From Verrucomicrobiota bacterium (GTDB lineage: Bacteria > Verrucomicrobiota > Verrucomicrobiia > Limisphaerales > J093): a stretch of DNA of 64,000 nt. Positions within the stretch are counted from its first letter, which is position 1; each line of letters begins with the position of its first letter. The stretch is from the NCBI GenBank assembly GCA_029556615.1, contig JAKQDD010000113.1:1-64000 (forward strand). The letters run 5' to 3'. A program made the position numbers and the translations under genes. This document shows positions 8,645 to 17,393 of this stretch, piece by piece. The notes below the pieces were generated by a model. The model saw only the letters and a program-made list of their open reading frames with translations, was not told where the DNA came from and did no database searches.

Positions 8645-9346
8645 TCAGCGGACCACAGAGTCCCTCGGGCCCGACTCGAGCCAGAGGCGAACGTCCACCG
8701 CCTCCATGCCCGCGGCCCGAATCGCTTGCAGGCCAAGATCGGTGTCCTCGTAGGCGCGACAACCGGCGGGCGCCACTCCAATCCGACGCGCCGCTTCGAG
8801 AAAGATGTCCGGAGCCGGCTTCTGCCGGGTCACGTCCTCGTTCGTGACGAGGGCATCGAAGAGCGGAGCGAGGCCGAGATGGCCCAGCACGCGGCTGATC
8901 ACCCGTCGGCTTCCCCCCGATGCCACCGCCATCCGCCGTTGTCCCCATTGCGCGCGGGCCAACGCCACCATCGGCTCGATCGGCTGAACCCGATCGAGCA
9001 GGACGAGGTATTCGTCCTCCTTCTCCCGGGCAATCGCGAGGGGATCCAGCGGGATGTTCTGCTCCGCGCTCAAGGTCCGGATGATATCCCGTGAGGGAAC
9101 ACCGCCCAGCGCGTAGAACTGGCGCTCGGTGAACGCAAAGCCGTGTCGGGCCGCAATCCGCTGCCACGCCTCCCAATGCAGCGGCATGGTGTCCGCCAGC
9201 GTGCCGTCGAAGTCGAAGATCAACCCGCGGATCTCCGGAGGGATCGGTCCTCCGAGCCCGCCTTGCTTCGGGTTGACGTCGGGGAGGGACATGCGGGTCA
9301 ACGGTTCCTCGGAACGCTTGCCGGCCGGGGCTGGGGAGGCGGTCAT
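8645..9346 (-). CDS. HAD-superfamily phosphatase / phosphomutase-like
   Basis: A 233-residue subclass IA HAD hydrolase of the beta-phosphoglucomutase/phosphatase group. It has the nucleophile motif FDFDGT (Asp45, Asp47), the cap helices, the motif II region VASGGS, the lysine in RQKPAPDIFLEAARR, and the acidic motif YEDTDLGLQAIRAAGM. Sequences with GGVPSRDI in the cap are typical of sugar-phosphate HADs. The start overlaps the prfA stop as ATGA, so it is translated as the last gene of an rpmE-prfA-HAD operon. A conserved role with prfA is not known to me. Confidence 0.9.
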   Translation of the reverse strand: MTASPAPAGKRSEEPLTRMSLPDVNPKQGGLGGPIPPEIRGLIFDFDGTLADTMPLHWEAWQRIAARHGFAFTERQFYALGGVPSRDIIRTLSAEQNIPLDPLAIAREKEDEYLVLLDRVQPIEPMVALARAQWGQRRMAVASGGSRRVISRVLGHLGLAPLFDALVTNEDVTRQKPAPDIFLEAARRIGVAPAGCRAYEDTDLGLQAIRAAGMEAVDVRLWLESGPRDSVVR

Positions 9347-10419
9347 GACATGAGCGCAGCCAGCTTCGACTGCACGTCGTGGGCCATCAGCGGTTCAATC
9401 AGACAATCGAGATCGCCGTCCATCACCGCCGGCAGATTGAAGACGCTCAGATCGATCCGATGGTCCGTCACCCGGTTCTGAGGGAAGTTGTAGGTCCGGA
9501 TCTTCTCGTTGCGCTCCCCGGTGCCAACCTGGGCCTTGCGCTGGGCGGCGTACTTCGCGTTTTCCTCCTCCACGCGCTGTTCGAGCAGGCGCGCCCGCAA
9601 CACCCGCATTGCTTTGAGCTTGTTCTTCAACTGGGACCGTTCGTCGGAGCAACGCACAATCAACCCCGAAGGCTTGTGGATGATCTGAACGGCGGAATCC
9701 GTGGTGTTCACCCCCTGCCCGCCCGGACCCGACGCCCGGCATACCGTGATCTCGAGTTCCTCCGGCTTGACCTCGACGTCGACCTCCTCCGCCTCGGGAA
9801 GGACAGCCACCGTCACCGTGCTGGTGTGAATCCGCCCCTGGGCCTCCGTCGCCGGAACCCGCTGAACCCGATGCACCCCGCTCTCGTACTTGAGGCGCTT
9901 GTACACTTCAACGCCGCTCACGCTGAACACCACTTCCTTGAAACCGCCCAGGTCGGATGGACTCGAATCCATCGTCTCGACCTTCCATCCCCGCGCCTCC
10001 GCATACCGCGTCAGCATCCGATACAAGTCCGCCGCAAACAGCGCCGACTCCGACCCGCCCGCGCCGGCCCGGATCTCGATGATCGTGTTCCGGGAATCGC
10101 TCGGATCGGGCGGCACAATGCCAGCCTTGACCCGCCCCTCCAACCGTTCGACCTCCCCTTCGAGTCGCGCCACCTCCTCCCGCGCCAGCGCCACCAGCTC
10201 GACGTCCTTCTCCGTCGCCACCAGCTCCCGGTTCCCCTCGAGGTCGTCCAACGCCCGCAGGTAAGCCTGACCCTCGGCAACAAGGTCCTTCAACCGCGAA
10301 TACTCGCGCGCCAGTTCCTGCGCCCGTTGCGGATTCCCGAAGACACGCGGATCGCTCAGGGCCGTCTCCACCTCGGCCAGCCTCTGGGCAAACCGCTCGA
10401 CGTGCGGACGCAGATCCAT
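9343..10419 (-). CDS. prfA: Peptide chain release factor 1
   Basis: A 358-residue RF1, which ends translation at UAA and UAG. The GGQ motif that triggers hydrolysis is in SGPGGQGVN (residues 233-235). The codon-recognition tripeptide region reads QRVPATEAQGR, the PxT type of RF1 rather than the SPF of RF2. The C-terminal NFPQNRVTDHRI is also family-typical. The start is ATG 10419; sequence upstream of it does not look like RF1. It follows rpmE by 70 bp on the same strand, a common bacterial pairing. Confidence 0.97.
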   Translation of the reverse strand: MDLRPHVERFAQRLAEVETALSDPRVFGNPQRAQELAREYSRLKDLVAEGQAYLRALDDLEGNRELVATEKDVELVALAREEVARLEGEVERLEGRVKAGIVPPDPSDSRNTIIEIRAGAGGSESALFAADLYRMLTRYAEARGWKVETMDSSPSDLGGFKEVVFSVSGVEVYKRLKYESGVHRVQRVPATEAQGRIHTSTVTVAVLPEAEEVDVEVKPEELEITVCRASGPGGQGVNTTDSAVQIIHKPSGLIVRCSDERSQLKNKLKAMRVLRARLLEQRVEEENAKYAAQRKAQVGTGERNEKIRTYNFPQNRVTDHRIDLSVFNLPAVMDGDLDCLIEPLMAHDVQSKLAALMS

Positions 10420-10489
10420 GGCGCTCCTGAACGCGAAAAAGCAACCGCCCGCCGGGCGCGAAACCGGGCGGGCGGAGGAGGAACAACCG

Positions 10490-10741
10490 CTACTTGCGCT
10501 TCTTCTTGCTGGCGGCAGCCGCCATCGCCGCCTGCGCAGCCTGCGTCTTCGCCATCCGCTGCTGGAACTTGTCCACCCGCCCCGCCGTGTCCACGAATTT
10601 TTGCTGGCCGGTGTAAAACGGATGGCACACGTTGCAGATCCCAACCACGATCACCGACCGCGTGGATCGAGTCTTGAAAGAGTTGCCGCAGGCACAGCGG
10701 ACTTCCGCTTCCTGATACTTCGGATGAATGTTCGCTCTCAT
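10490..10741 (-). CDS. rpmE: 50S ribosomal protein L31
   Basis: An 83-residue L31 that starts [20 protein letters not shown]. The cysteines in CACG and [20 protein letters not shown] match the zinc-binding form of L31. The C-terminus carries an Ala- and Lys-rich tail ([10 protein letters not shown]) beyond the usual end. It is the first gene of the rpmE-prfA-HAD operon. The start is placed at ATG 10741 from alignment with the usual L31 N-terminus, although the frame continues upstream. Confidence 0.95.
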   Translation of the reverse strand: MRANIHPKYQEAEVRCACGNSFKTRSTRSVIVVGICNVCHPFYTGQQKFVDTAGRVDKFQQRMAKTQAAQAAMAAAASKKKRK

Positions 10742-10891
10742 CAAAGGCCCGAAACCGTACCAGCGAACCGGGCAATGACAAGACCGAAATCGGCTTGAAC
10801 AACAGGAAACCATGCGAACCCATTGGCGAACAACGAGTTGCAGGGCCGATTCTAAACCTCTACCCCTGTCGTCGCAGACCAGCTCCGCGGC

Positions 10892-10913
10892 GGCGCGCTG
10901 GGGACAGCGCGCC
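10892..10913. repeat. Small perfect hairpin in divergent spacer
   Basis: GGCGCGCT, a 6-nt loop GGGGAC, and AGCGCGCC form a perfect 8-bp stem in the 268-bp spacer between rpmE and the serine hydrolase gene. No clear promoter is seen in this spacer. Confidence 0.4.
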
Positions 10914-11009
10914 CTGCCCGACTCACCCGCGCCCTGCTACACTGCCGGCCGGATCTGAGAAACCCTGGGAGCAATCCCTGTGTTCTAAGAGCGGCGACAC
11001 GGGCAAGCC

Positions 11010-12395
11010 ATGACAAAGCTCCACACGCTCTTCGTGCTCGGCACGGCACTGCTGGCCCTCGGGGTTTCTTGCACCCGCACCAGCCGCCCCCTCAACGAGA
11101 AGCTCCAGGCCGCATTGGACGCCCACCTGCAACGAGCCGACGTGAAAGGCGCCTCGGCCGCAGTCGTGCTCCCCGACGGCTCCGTCTGGCGCGGCGCCAG
11201 CGGGATCTCCCACCCCGGCACGGCAATGAACCCCGACAGGGTGTTCGCCATCGGCAGCATCACCAAAAACGTGGTCGCCACGCTCATGCTCCAGCTCGCC
11301 GAGGAAGGGAAACTCTCGCTGGACGACCCGATCGGCAAATGGCTGCCGCCGTATCCGCATGTCGACCCCGCCATCACCATCCGCCAGATGCTCAATCATA
11401 CCAGCGGCCTGTTCATGTTCTGGGACAATCCGGCGCTTTGGGACGACCTCGTCCGATACCGGACCCGGCACTTCACCCCCGATGACGTCCTGAGCTATTT
11501 GAAGGAGCCTCACTTCCGCCGGGGCGAAGGTTTCCGCTATTCGAACACGGGGTATCTCCTCGCCGCGACAATCATCACGCGCGTCACCGGATCCTCCCTC
11601 TCTGCCGAAATGCGCCGGCGTTTCTGGGGACCCCTCGACCTCCGAAGCGCGTGCCTGGCTATCGAGGAGCCCTACCCGAGCAACCTGGCCCACGTCTGGG
11701 GCGACAATTTCGAAAAGGACGGATCCTGCCGGGACATCACCTTCCTTCCCCGCGTCTCCCACGACAGTATCACCTACGGTTCAGCCGGCGTGTTCATGAC
11801 CGCCGCGGACTTGGCGCGCTGGACCCACGCCCTGTTCTGCGGGAACGTCCTGCGCCAGGATTCGCTGCGACAGATGCAGGACTTCGGCCGGGGCGCCTAC
11901 GGGTTGGGCCTGGGCCATTGGGGACACCGTGTCGCAGGAGGCTTGAAGGCAATCGGCCACGGCGGCGGCAACATCGGGACCTGCGCCACCATGGTGCACC
12001 TGCCTGACTACGGAGTCAGCGTCGCAGTCATGGTCAATCAGTTCGGCACCGGCCGCGAATCCCGGATCGCCAGGGACCTCTGCCGGATCACGGCCGTATC
12101 GCTCCATCCGATGGCCTGGCTGCATCTGCTGGCCAGTCCCATGGGATTCGTGGCCGCAGCGTGGGTGCTCAGCAGCTCGCTCGCGTCGGTCTACGCGGTT
12201 CGAAAGGGCAAGCCTCTCGTCCTGGTCTTGTTCGGAGCTATGGCGGGCGTGGCCGGCTGGGTGTCAGCCGACCGCTGGAGTCCGCTGGACGCCGTTCTGT
12301 ACCTCCTCGCCGGGACACTCGGCACGCTCGGATTGTTGCTGTTGGCGTATCGCCGGGGATTCCGCCGTCGAGCGACGTCGGCGGACACGCATTAG
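11010..12395 (+). CDS. Serine beta-lactamase-like hydrolase, membrane-anchored
   Basis: A 461-residue protein of the class C beta-lactamase/penicillin-binding-protein-like family. The signal sequence ends in LALGVSC, a lipobox, so it is probably a lipoprotein. The nucleophile motif is GSITK (Ser83, Lys86), the second motif is FRYSNTGY (YxN), and the third is the HGGG in AIGHGGGNIG. The catalytic domain ends near residue 360. The last ~90 residues contain about three membrane helices (SPMGFVAAAWVLSSSLASVY; LVLVLFGAMAGVAGW; LYLLAGTLGTLGLLLLAY). Members hydrolyse esters, amides or D-peptides; the substrate here is unknown. The TAG stop is the left end of a palindromic repeat. Confidence 0.88.
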   Translation: MTKLHTLFVLGTALLALGVSCTRTSRPLNEKLQAALDAHLQRADVKGASAAVVLPDGSVWRGASGISHPGTAMNPDRVFAIGSITKNVVATLMLQLAEEGKLSLDDPIGKWLPPYPHVDPAITIRQMLNHTSGLFMFWDNPALWDDLVRYRTRHFTPDDVLSYLKEPHFRRGEGFRYSNTGYLLAATIITRVTGSSLSAEMRRRFWGPLDLRSACLAIEEPYPSNLAHVWGDNFEKDGSCRDITFLPRVSHDSITYGSAGVFMTAADLARWTHALFCGNVLRQDSLRQMQDFGRGAYGLGLGHWGHRVAGGLKAIGHGGGNIGTCATMVHLPDYGVSVAVMVNQFGTGRESRIARDLCRITAVSLHPMAWLHLLASPMGFVAAAWVLSSSLASVYAVRKGKPLVLVLFGAMAGVAGWVSADRWSPLDAVLYLLAGTLGTLGLLLLAYRRGFRRRATSADTH

Positions 12396-12478
12396 CGAGG
12401 CGCGCCTCAGACCGATGAAACATGCAGTCCCAAGGAACCGTGGGTGCAGCGGGGCATCCTGCCTCCGCGCCTCGCTAA
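12392..12478. repeat. Dispersed palindromic element (copy B)
   Basis: An 87-bp element bounded by TTAGCGAGGCGCG and its exact reverse complement CGCGCCTCGCTAA. The interior CAGACCGATGAAACATGCAG and GGAACCGT...GCAGCGGGGCA is nearly identical to 55895-55984. The TAG at 12393-12395 is the stop codon of the serine hydrolase. TAGAGTCCTCGG follows at 12481. Confidence 0.85.
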
Positions 12479-12524
12479 TATAGAGTCCTCGGAGGCAGGG
12501 GGGGCGGGTTTGGAACGGCAGGGG

Positions 12525-12588
12525 CCAAACTTGACCTGTTCACCCCATATTCCATGAGGCGAGGACTCTAGCGAGGAGTTCTCCATGC
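12525..12588. repeat. Partial dispersed repeat, tail type (copy 2)
   Basis: Matches 1-59: CCAAACTTGACCTGTT, CCATATTCCA, then GAGGACTCTAGCGAGG and TTCTCCATG. GAGGACTCTAGCGAGG mirrors the end of copy B (CCTCGCTAATATAGAGTCCTC), so together 12466-12580 carry a long-range inverted repeat. The ATG inside it opens the decayed hydrolase frame that follows. Confidence 0.7.
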
Positions 12589-13429
12589 CACACGAAAGAG
12601 GAGACAGGGAGAAGCGAGCCCTCGCGGGTCGCTCACCCTTCGAGCCCCGCATTCAAAGGCTCCTGGTCGCCCTCCTGACCCTGCTCGTTGGCTGTGATCC
12701 CGCCGCTCGCCTCAATGCCGACGATCCCTTCGCAGGGGCAAGGAACCGGATCCAACACTTGATGGCACGGCAGAAAATCGCTTCCTTCCAGGTGGCCGTG
12801 GGCAGGGACGGCAAGATCCTCTACGAGGAGGCCTTCGGCTTCGAGACGGTCCAGCATGGCGGCGGGGGCCCCGGCATCCACAACTGGCTGTATATGATCC
12901 CCTCCGAGAATCTGGTGATCGCCCTCATGAGCAACGCGCGCTATGCGAATACCACTCCGATCCTGTCCTCGTGGAGTTGATCAGCGCCGGGCTTTCAGCG
13001 TCCGGCAAGGACAAGCTGCGGCCATCGGCCGGCCGCGGCTACGCACGGACTGTGCCAGTCGACCCCGCTGCATTCCGAGGTCGATGGGACGGTCACATCA
13101 AGGGGCCCAAAGGGACTTGCGCCGTCACCGTCGTGTTCGATGCTCGCGGCCGACCCAGGCTCCAGATCGAGGGGGACGAGCAGGCCGGGTCACCTTGGAT
13201 TCCACCCAACCGGGCGGTCAGCAGAGGCCACAAGACCTGCCTCTGGCGCTTTGATGCCCGAATTCCCTATCTGGCCCCCCTGGCACCGCACGATGAAGTG
13301 ATCCTCACGATCTGGCCCGAGGGCGACAGCCTCGTCGGCTCGGCCAGCGCCGCCAAGGAAAACGACTTCGGCCGCGGTGAGAACTACGTCCTGCCGCAGT
13401 TCGTGGAACTGCGAAGCGTTCGGCAGTGA
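12585..13429 (+). pseudogene. Serine hydrolase with internal deletion and frameshift
   Basis: Two overlapping frames together make the two ends of a beta-lactamase-like protein. The first (12585-12980) has a lipoprotein-type signal (LLVALLTLLVGC), the N-terminal catalytic-domain start IASFQVAVGRDGKILYEEAF, then jumps directly to the C-terminal HGGGGPGIHNWLYMIPSENL. The SxxK and YxN regions, about 150-200 residues, are missing. At about 12965 the frame shifts, and 12971-13429 continues as ELISAGLSASGKDKLRPSAG and a beta-rich C-terminal domain. It lies in tandem with the intact hydrolase upstream. No function is expected. Confidence 0.85.
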
Positions 13430-13434
13430 CGGTC

Positions 13435-15684
13435 TCAGCGCGTCACGCGAAAGAACTGCACGACGTTCGACGCAGGGATCAACACTCCGCTTTGGGCATC
13501 TTGCACACCAGCCCACGGACCGGAGAGGGCGGTCGCAGACTCCAGCGTGCCGCCCCGGTTCCAGAGGACCCGCACCCGATCCTCCGCAGCCTCGATGCGC
13601 AATTGAGGCGGCGTGATCAAGGCCTCGACGACCAATCGCTCGCGATAGCTGGCCGGCCAACTCCCGTTGCCCACCTGACCGGGGTCGTACGTCCGCCAGT
13701 TGTTGAAGTAACCGCCCCAGGATTCAAATGCGATACACTCGCCGCCAGGGAAGGAACCGTCAGCGGTCCCCCCCAGCCGCAGCGGACTGAAGGAGCCGTC
13801 GTCCGGCCGCACGGCGATCCAGTAGGTCGCTCCCGCGTCAAGTCCCGCCTCCAGGACGCACTCGATCCATCCCTCGGCAGGGATCATCAAGTCCGACGTC
13901 CACCGGATGGTGGCCAGAGGCCGGCCATCCGGGGCGGCGCGACCATCGCCTTCGAGACTGATGATGTGCGCGGGCAAAGGCGCCTGAGGATCCGCGGGCG
14001 GAGCCAGCATCAACGCAACGCGCTCCACACGGTTGCTCTCGGCCACGAAGCTCTGGGCGCGACCCTCGTTGACCGGCAGCCAGGTCCTTTGCGTCTCGTG
14101 TGTGGCGCCAGGCCAAGCCGTGTCCGCAGGACCATAGACGCGGAAAGCAAGGTCGTGGGGGCTGCTCGATTGCGGCGGTTCCGGCGGAATCCAGCCGCTG
14201 AAGTAAAAGCAAAAGACGTTCTCCACACCCGCCACGCGCACCCCCTCCAGCTGGGGACGATAGTCATCCTGCTCTCGATAGAGCCAGATCTGGACATACA
14301 CTTCGCTCATCGGCACACCGGCAGCCCGAATGCGCTGGAGCGCCAGATTGAACCACCGCTCCCGTGCCCCGATTTCGGCAATCTCCACGACCGGATGCCG
14401 GCACGGCTTGAGAATGTCGCGGAGATCCGCATCATACCACTGGTAGATCCAGCCATCGGCCTTGATTTCGGCGGGGTCCAGCCAACCCCACCCCGAGATG
14501 TCCTCCGGCACATACATGAAGGGCAATACCTTCACGCTCGGGTACGCCGCCTTGATCCGGTCATAGAGATCGTTGTAGAAGAACCGCGCCTTCGCCTTGA
14601 GCCACTCCCGCAACGGCTCACTTTGAAACACGAAGGGGCTGCCCGTCTCCTCCTCGTAGCGCTCCCGGTACTTCGTCAGCCACGCGGGCGGCTCACTCCA
14701 GTACCATCCCCAGAAAAGGTACATCGGCTCCTCCTCACTCAACGCCACGCCGTGGATCAGGTCCGGCGTCGGCGCGATGAGATCCAGCACGCCTCGGACG
14801 ATCCCCTCCCTCGCCGCCGTGTCATACACGTAGTCCAACAACACGGCGCCCCCCAGCCAGGCACGGATCATGACCCTGTGATCGGGGTTCAGCTCTTTGA
14901 TCCGGCGCGTCTTGTCCGGAACGTTGCCCTGTAAGATTGAGAAGTCATACCAAGCGAAGGCCGCCGGATCGGCCCAATACACGAACCCCGGCGGTGTGTC
15001 GTGCGGGTCACTGTCACCGCCAGGATTCCCGTACACACCCCACCGCACCGGCGGCAGCGCGATCGAATACAACAACGGCCGTATCTGCGCTTCAACGCCC
15101 GGGGGGTAGTCGAAGTCCAACTCGACGGCATCCACCTGCCACGTCTCCTCCTCGGTCGGTCCCACGCTGTGGTGCATCATCGCCTGTTCCCCGTCGATGA
15201 GAAGCGCGGCCTCCGGCCAGTCAGCCCGATTCACCGCCCTGACGACAGACGGTCGGAACACCGTGCCGTCGGGGGCGATGATCTCCAATCCATCCACCCA
15301 GACCGGCCCCGTGTACCACCCCGTGGTGCCGACCCGCACGTGGGGCGGGAAGGAATCCAACGCCACATGATAGACATGAGGCCTCCGCGGTCCCGGTTCG
15401 GCCATGTCACGCTCGAAATACGCGCTCGAGCCAAACACCTGGTGCCAGGTCTGGCCGTCGGCCGACACCCACACGTCAAGGTACGGTGTCTGTCCGTTGA
15501 CCGTGTCCCCCATGCCGACACAACGCGCCACCGGCACCGTCAGCTCCAGCGTCCCCAACTCCGCCAGCGTCAGCATCCGCGATTCCCCCGGGACCGCCCC
15601 GGCCAGCGGCAGCAACATCGCTGCCACCATGGCTGCCGTACCGACGGGGAGAGACCAACCACAGTCAGCAAGACTGGCATTCAT
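13435..15684 (-). CDS. Large secreted protein with FFRV C-terminal module
   Basis: A 749-residue exported protein of unknown function. The start is ATG 15684, preceded by a weak CCGAGG and followed by a signal peptide (VGTAAMVAAMLLPLAGAVPG). The middle (about 220-520) looks like a TIM-barrel hydrolase or unclassified sugar-processing domain, with LSEEEPMYLFWGWYWSEPPA, VKVLPFMYVPEDISGWGW and a C-terminal strand VENVFCFYFSGWIPP. A beta-sandwich segment follows. The last ~60 residues (QLRIEAAEDRVRVLWNRGG ... GPWAGVQDAQSG ... NVVQFFRVTR) form a module seen at the ends of other secreted proteins here. Catalytic residues cannot be named with confidence. Confidence 0.75.
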   Translation of the reverse strand: MNASLADCGWSLPVGTAAMVAAMLLPLAGAVPGESRMLTLAELGTLELTVPVARCVGMGDTVNGQTPYLDVWVSADGQTWHQVFGSSAYFERDMAEPGPRRPHVYHVALDSFPPHVRVGTTGWYTGPVWVDGLEIIAPDGTVFRPSVVRAVNRADWPEAALLIDGEQAMMHHSVGPTEEETWQVDAVELDFDYPPGVEAQIRPLLYSIALPPVRWGVYGNPGGDSDPHDTPPGFVYWADPAAFAWYDFSILQGNVPDKTRRIKELNPDHRVMIRAWLGGAVLLDYVYDTAAREGIVRGVLDLIAPTPDLIHGVALSEEEPMYLFWGWYWSEPPAWLTKYRERYEEETGSPFVFQSEPLREWLKAKARFFYNDLYDRIKAAYPSVKVLPFMYVPEDISGWGWLDPAEIKADGWIYQWYDADLRDILKPCRHPVVEIAEIGARERWFNLALQRIRAAGVPMSEVYVQIWLYREQDDYRPQLEGVRVAGVENVFCFYFSGWIPPEPPQSSSPHDLAFRVYGPADTAWPGATHETQRTWLPVNEGRAQSFVAESNRVERVALMLAPPADPQAPLPAHIISLEGDGRAAPDGRPLATIRWTSDLMIPAEGWIECVLEAGLDAGATYWIAVRPDDGSFSPLRLGGTADGSFPGGECIAFESWGGYFNNWRTYDPGQVGNGSWPASYRERLVVEALITPPQLRIEAAEDRVRVLWNRGGTLESATALSGPWAGVQDAQSGVLIPASNVVQFFRVTR

Positions 15685-15860
15685 AACCTCGGGAGGATCT
15701 GATCCCCAGCGTGCGCGTCCACGCCCGGCAAGGCAAGCCTCTCGAGAGCAGTATCGCGAATTCGAGGGCCACCACACATCGGTGCGCCAGTGGACGGTAG
15801 GCGGGCAGCGGTGAGCGTCGGCACGACGGGAGGTTGCGGGCTCTTGCCTCTTCGCGCTTG

Positions 15861-15897
15861 CCCTTGCACCCGCCGCGGTCAGCGCCCGCGGCTACAG
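15861..15897. repeat. 37-nt interspersed repeat, copy 2
   Basis: 35/37 identical to 3156-3192, with the same GCCGCGG/CCGCGGC inverted repeat. It lies in the 297-bp divergent spacer upstream of the Fur-family gene. GCGGCTACA occurs again just after it. Confidence 0.65.
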
Positions 15898-15981
15898 ACA
15901 GCGGCTACAAACCCGGTCACCGCGGCGGACCTTCCTTTCGCCTTGGATTCCAGTTGCTGGCCCCTTACCTTGCCCCCACGG

Positions 15982-16500
15982 ATGAAGCCGCCTCAGCGAG
16001 TCTGCTGCAGCAACCATACGCCCTCGGCCCAGTGGATGGAACGTCTGCGAAACCAGGCAGGCCGCGTCACCCAACCGCGTCAGGTCATCCTGGATGCGCT
16101 CGTGCGACTGCAACGACCGTCCACACCCCGGGAAATCGTCGAAGCCCTCAGCCGGGACGCCTGCGACCCGGCCACCGTCTATCGATCCTTGTCGCTCTTC
16201 CAACGCATGGGCCTCGTCCGCCGCGTCGACCTCGGCGACGGCGTCGCCCGCTTCGAGATCGCCGACGACGATCCGCGCGGCCATCATCACCACCACCTCT
16301 GGTGCCGGCGCTGCAAACGCATCGTCCGACTCGATCAGTGCGTCCTCGCCGAAGTCGAAGCCGCTCTCGCCCGCCACTACGGCTACGCCGATGTCCAGCA
16401 CCGACTCGAGTTCTTCGGCATCTGCCCGGAATGCCAGCGCGCGCAACCCACGCCCCGCCCGCCGCGGCGCCCGGGCGTAACCCGCCCTCCGCCCTCCTGA
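15982..16500 (+). CDS. Fur-family metal-dependent regulator
   Basis: A 172-residue Fur/Zur/PerR-type repressor. The DNA-binding domain includes RVTQPRQVILDALVRLQRPS, then DPATVYRSLSLFQRMGLVRR, the recognition-helix region. The dimer/metal domain has the His cluster GHHHHHLWCRRCKRI and the second Cys pair CPEC, giving a CxxC...CxxC structural zinc site. Which metal it senses (Fe, Zn, Mn, peroxide) cannot be told from sequence. ATG 15982 gives a length close to the family norm; ATG 16036 is an alternative. A palindrome 74 bp downstream may be its operator. Confidence 0.9.
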   Translation: MKPPQRVCCSNHTPSAQWMERLRNQAGRVTQPRQVILDALVRLQRPSTPREIVEALSRDACDPATVYRSLSLFQRMGLVRRVDLGDGVARFEIADDDPRGHHHHHLWCRRCKRIVRLDQCVLAEVEAALARHYGYADVQHRLEFFGICPECQRAQPTPRPPRRPGVTRPPPS

Positions 16501-16545
16501 GGCTCGCTGACCTCTCCGGCCCGCTTTTTCCCCTGCGTTTTCCGC

Positions 16546-16588
16546 TTGCGTTCGGGCCCGTAGCCTGTTTTATTGCAAATGTTTTGCA
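16546..16588 (+). promoter_or_regulatory. Possible promoter with Fur-type palindrome
   Basis: TTGCGT (16546-16551), a 17-nt gap and TTTATT (16569-16574) resemble a sigma-70 promoter. Overlapping it is TGCAAA-TGT-TTTGCA (16574-16588), a perfect inverted repeat in an unusually AT-rich patch. It lies between the Fur-family gene and the pseudopilin gene, so a Fur-family operator is plausible. This is inference from position and symmetry. Confidence 0.35.
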
Positions 16589-16651
16589 TCTGGCACGAAC
16601 ACCCTCGTGCCGCCGCGTCCCGCGGTTGCTGCACCCGAGCCAACGCCCAGC

Positions 16652-17335
16652 ATGAAACAACCGGGCCACCCAGGCCGGCCGATGAGCGCTTTCACGCTCA
16701 TCGAGCTCCTGGTCGTGATCGCCATCATCGCGATCCTGGCGGCCTTGCTCCTGCCGGCGCTCGGCCGCGCCAAGTCCAAGGCCAAGCAGTCGGCTTGTGC
16801 GGGCAACCTCCGGCAGATCGGCCTCGGCATCCGAATGTACGCGGACGACAACTTCGGCTTCGGACCCACCACCACCCACGGCGCCTCGACCAACGCATCG
16901 TGGGTCTATCAATTGGCTCCTTACCTCGCCAACGTCGATCCCATCCGGCTCTGTCCCGCCGACCCCAAGGCGCACCAACGGCTCACCAACCACGCCTCGA
17001 GCTACACGCTCAATGAATTCACCGCCGTGGATCGCCTGGATCCCTTCGGAGCCCCACTCGAGAGTCATCGCAAGCTCGATACCCTCCCCAGACTCTGCGA
17101 GACCATCATCGTCTTCGAAATCTCCGATGCCGCCGGTGTGAGCACCTATAACGACCATACCCACTCCCGCAACTGGTCTCAGGGTTGGGACAGCGTCGTC
17201 GCGGACATCCAACCCGACCGCCACGGCCCCTCCGCCAACTATTTGTTCGCGGACGGACACGTCGAGAGCCTCCCCGCGGCAAAACTCCGGAAGCGCATCG
17301 AAGCCGGCGACAATTTCGCTCAGCCTCCCCAATAG
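16652..17335 (+). CDS. Type II pseudopilin-like protein
   Basis: A 227-residue protein with a prepilin-type N-terminus: [20 protein letters not shown] begins after MSA, so the leader is very short if translation starts at ATG 16682, or 12 residues from ATG 16652. The residue before the Phe is Ala rather than the usual Gly. The C-terminal part has the pattern common in Verrucomicrobia and Planctomycetes ([19 protein letters not shown]; later [14 protein letters not shown]). These proteins are processed by prepilin peptidase and may sit in a type II secretion or pilus-like structure. Paralogue at 56963-57850. Confidence 0.85.
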   Translation: MKQPGHPGRPMSAFTLIELLVVIAIIAILAALLLPALGRAKSKAKQSACAGNLRQIGLGIRMYADDNFGFGPTTTHGASTNASWVYQLAPYLANVDPIRLCPADPKAHQRLTNHASSYTLNEFTAVDRLDPFGAPLESHRKLDTLPRLCETIIVFEISDAAGVSTYNDHTHSRNWSQGWDSVVADIQPDRHGPSANYLFADGHVESLPAAKLRKRIEAGDNFAQPPQ

Positions 17336-17393
17336 ACCCAGCCCACCGCCCACGGAACCAACGCCCCAACGTCTCGGCCATCAACCCCCCCCC

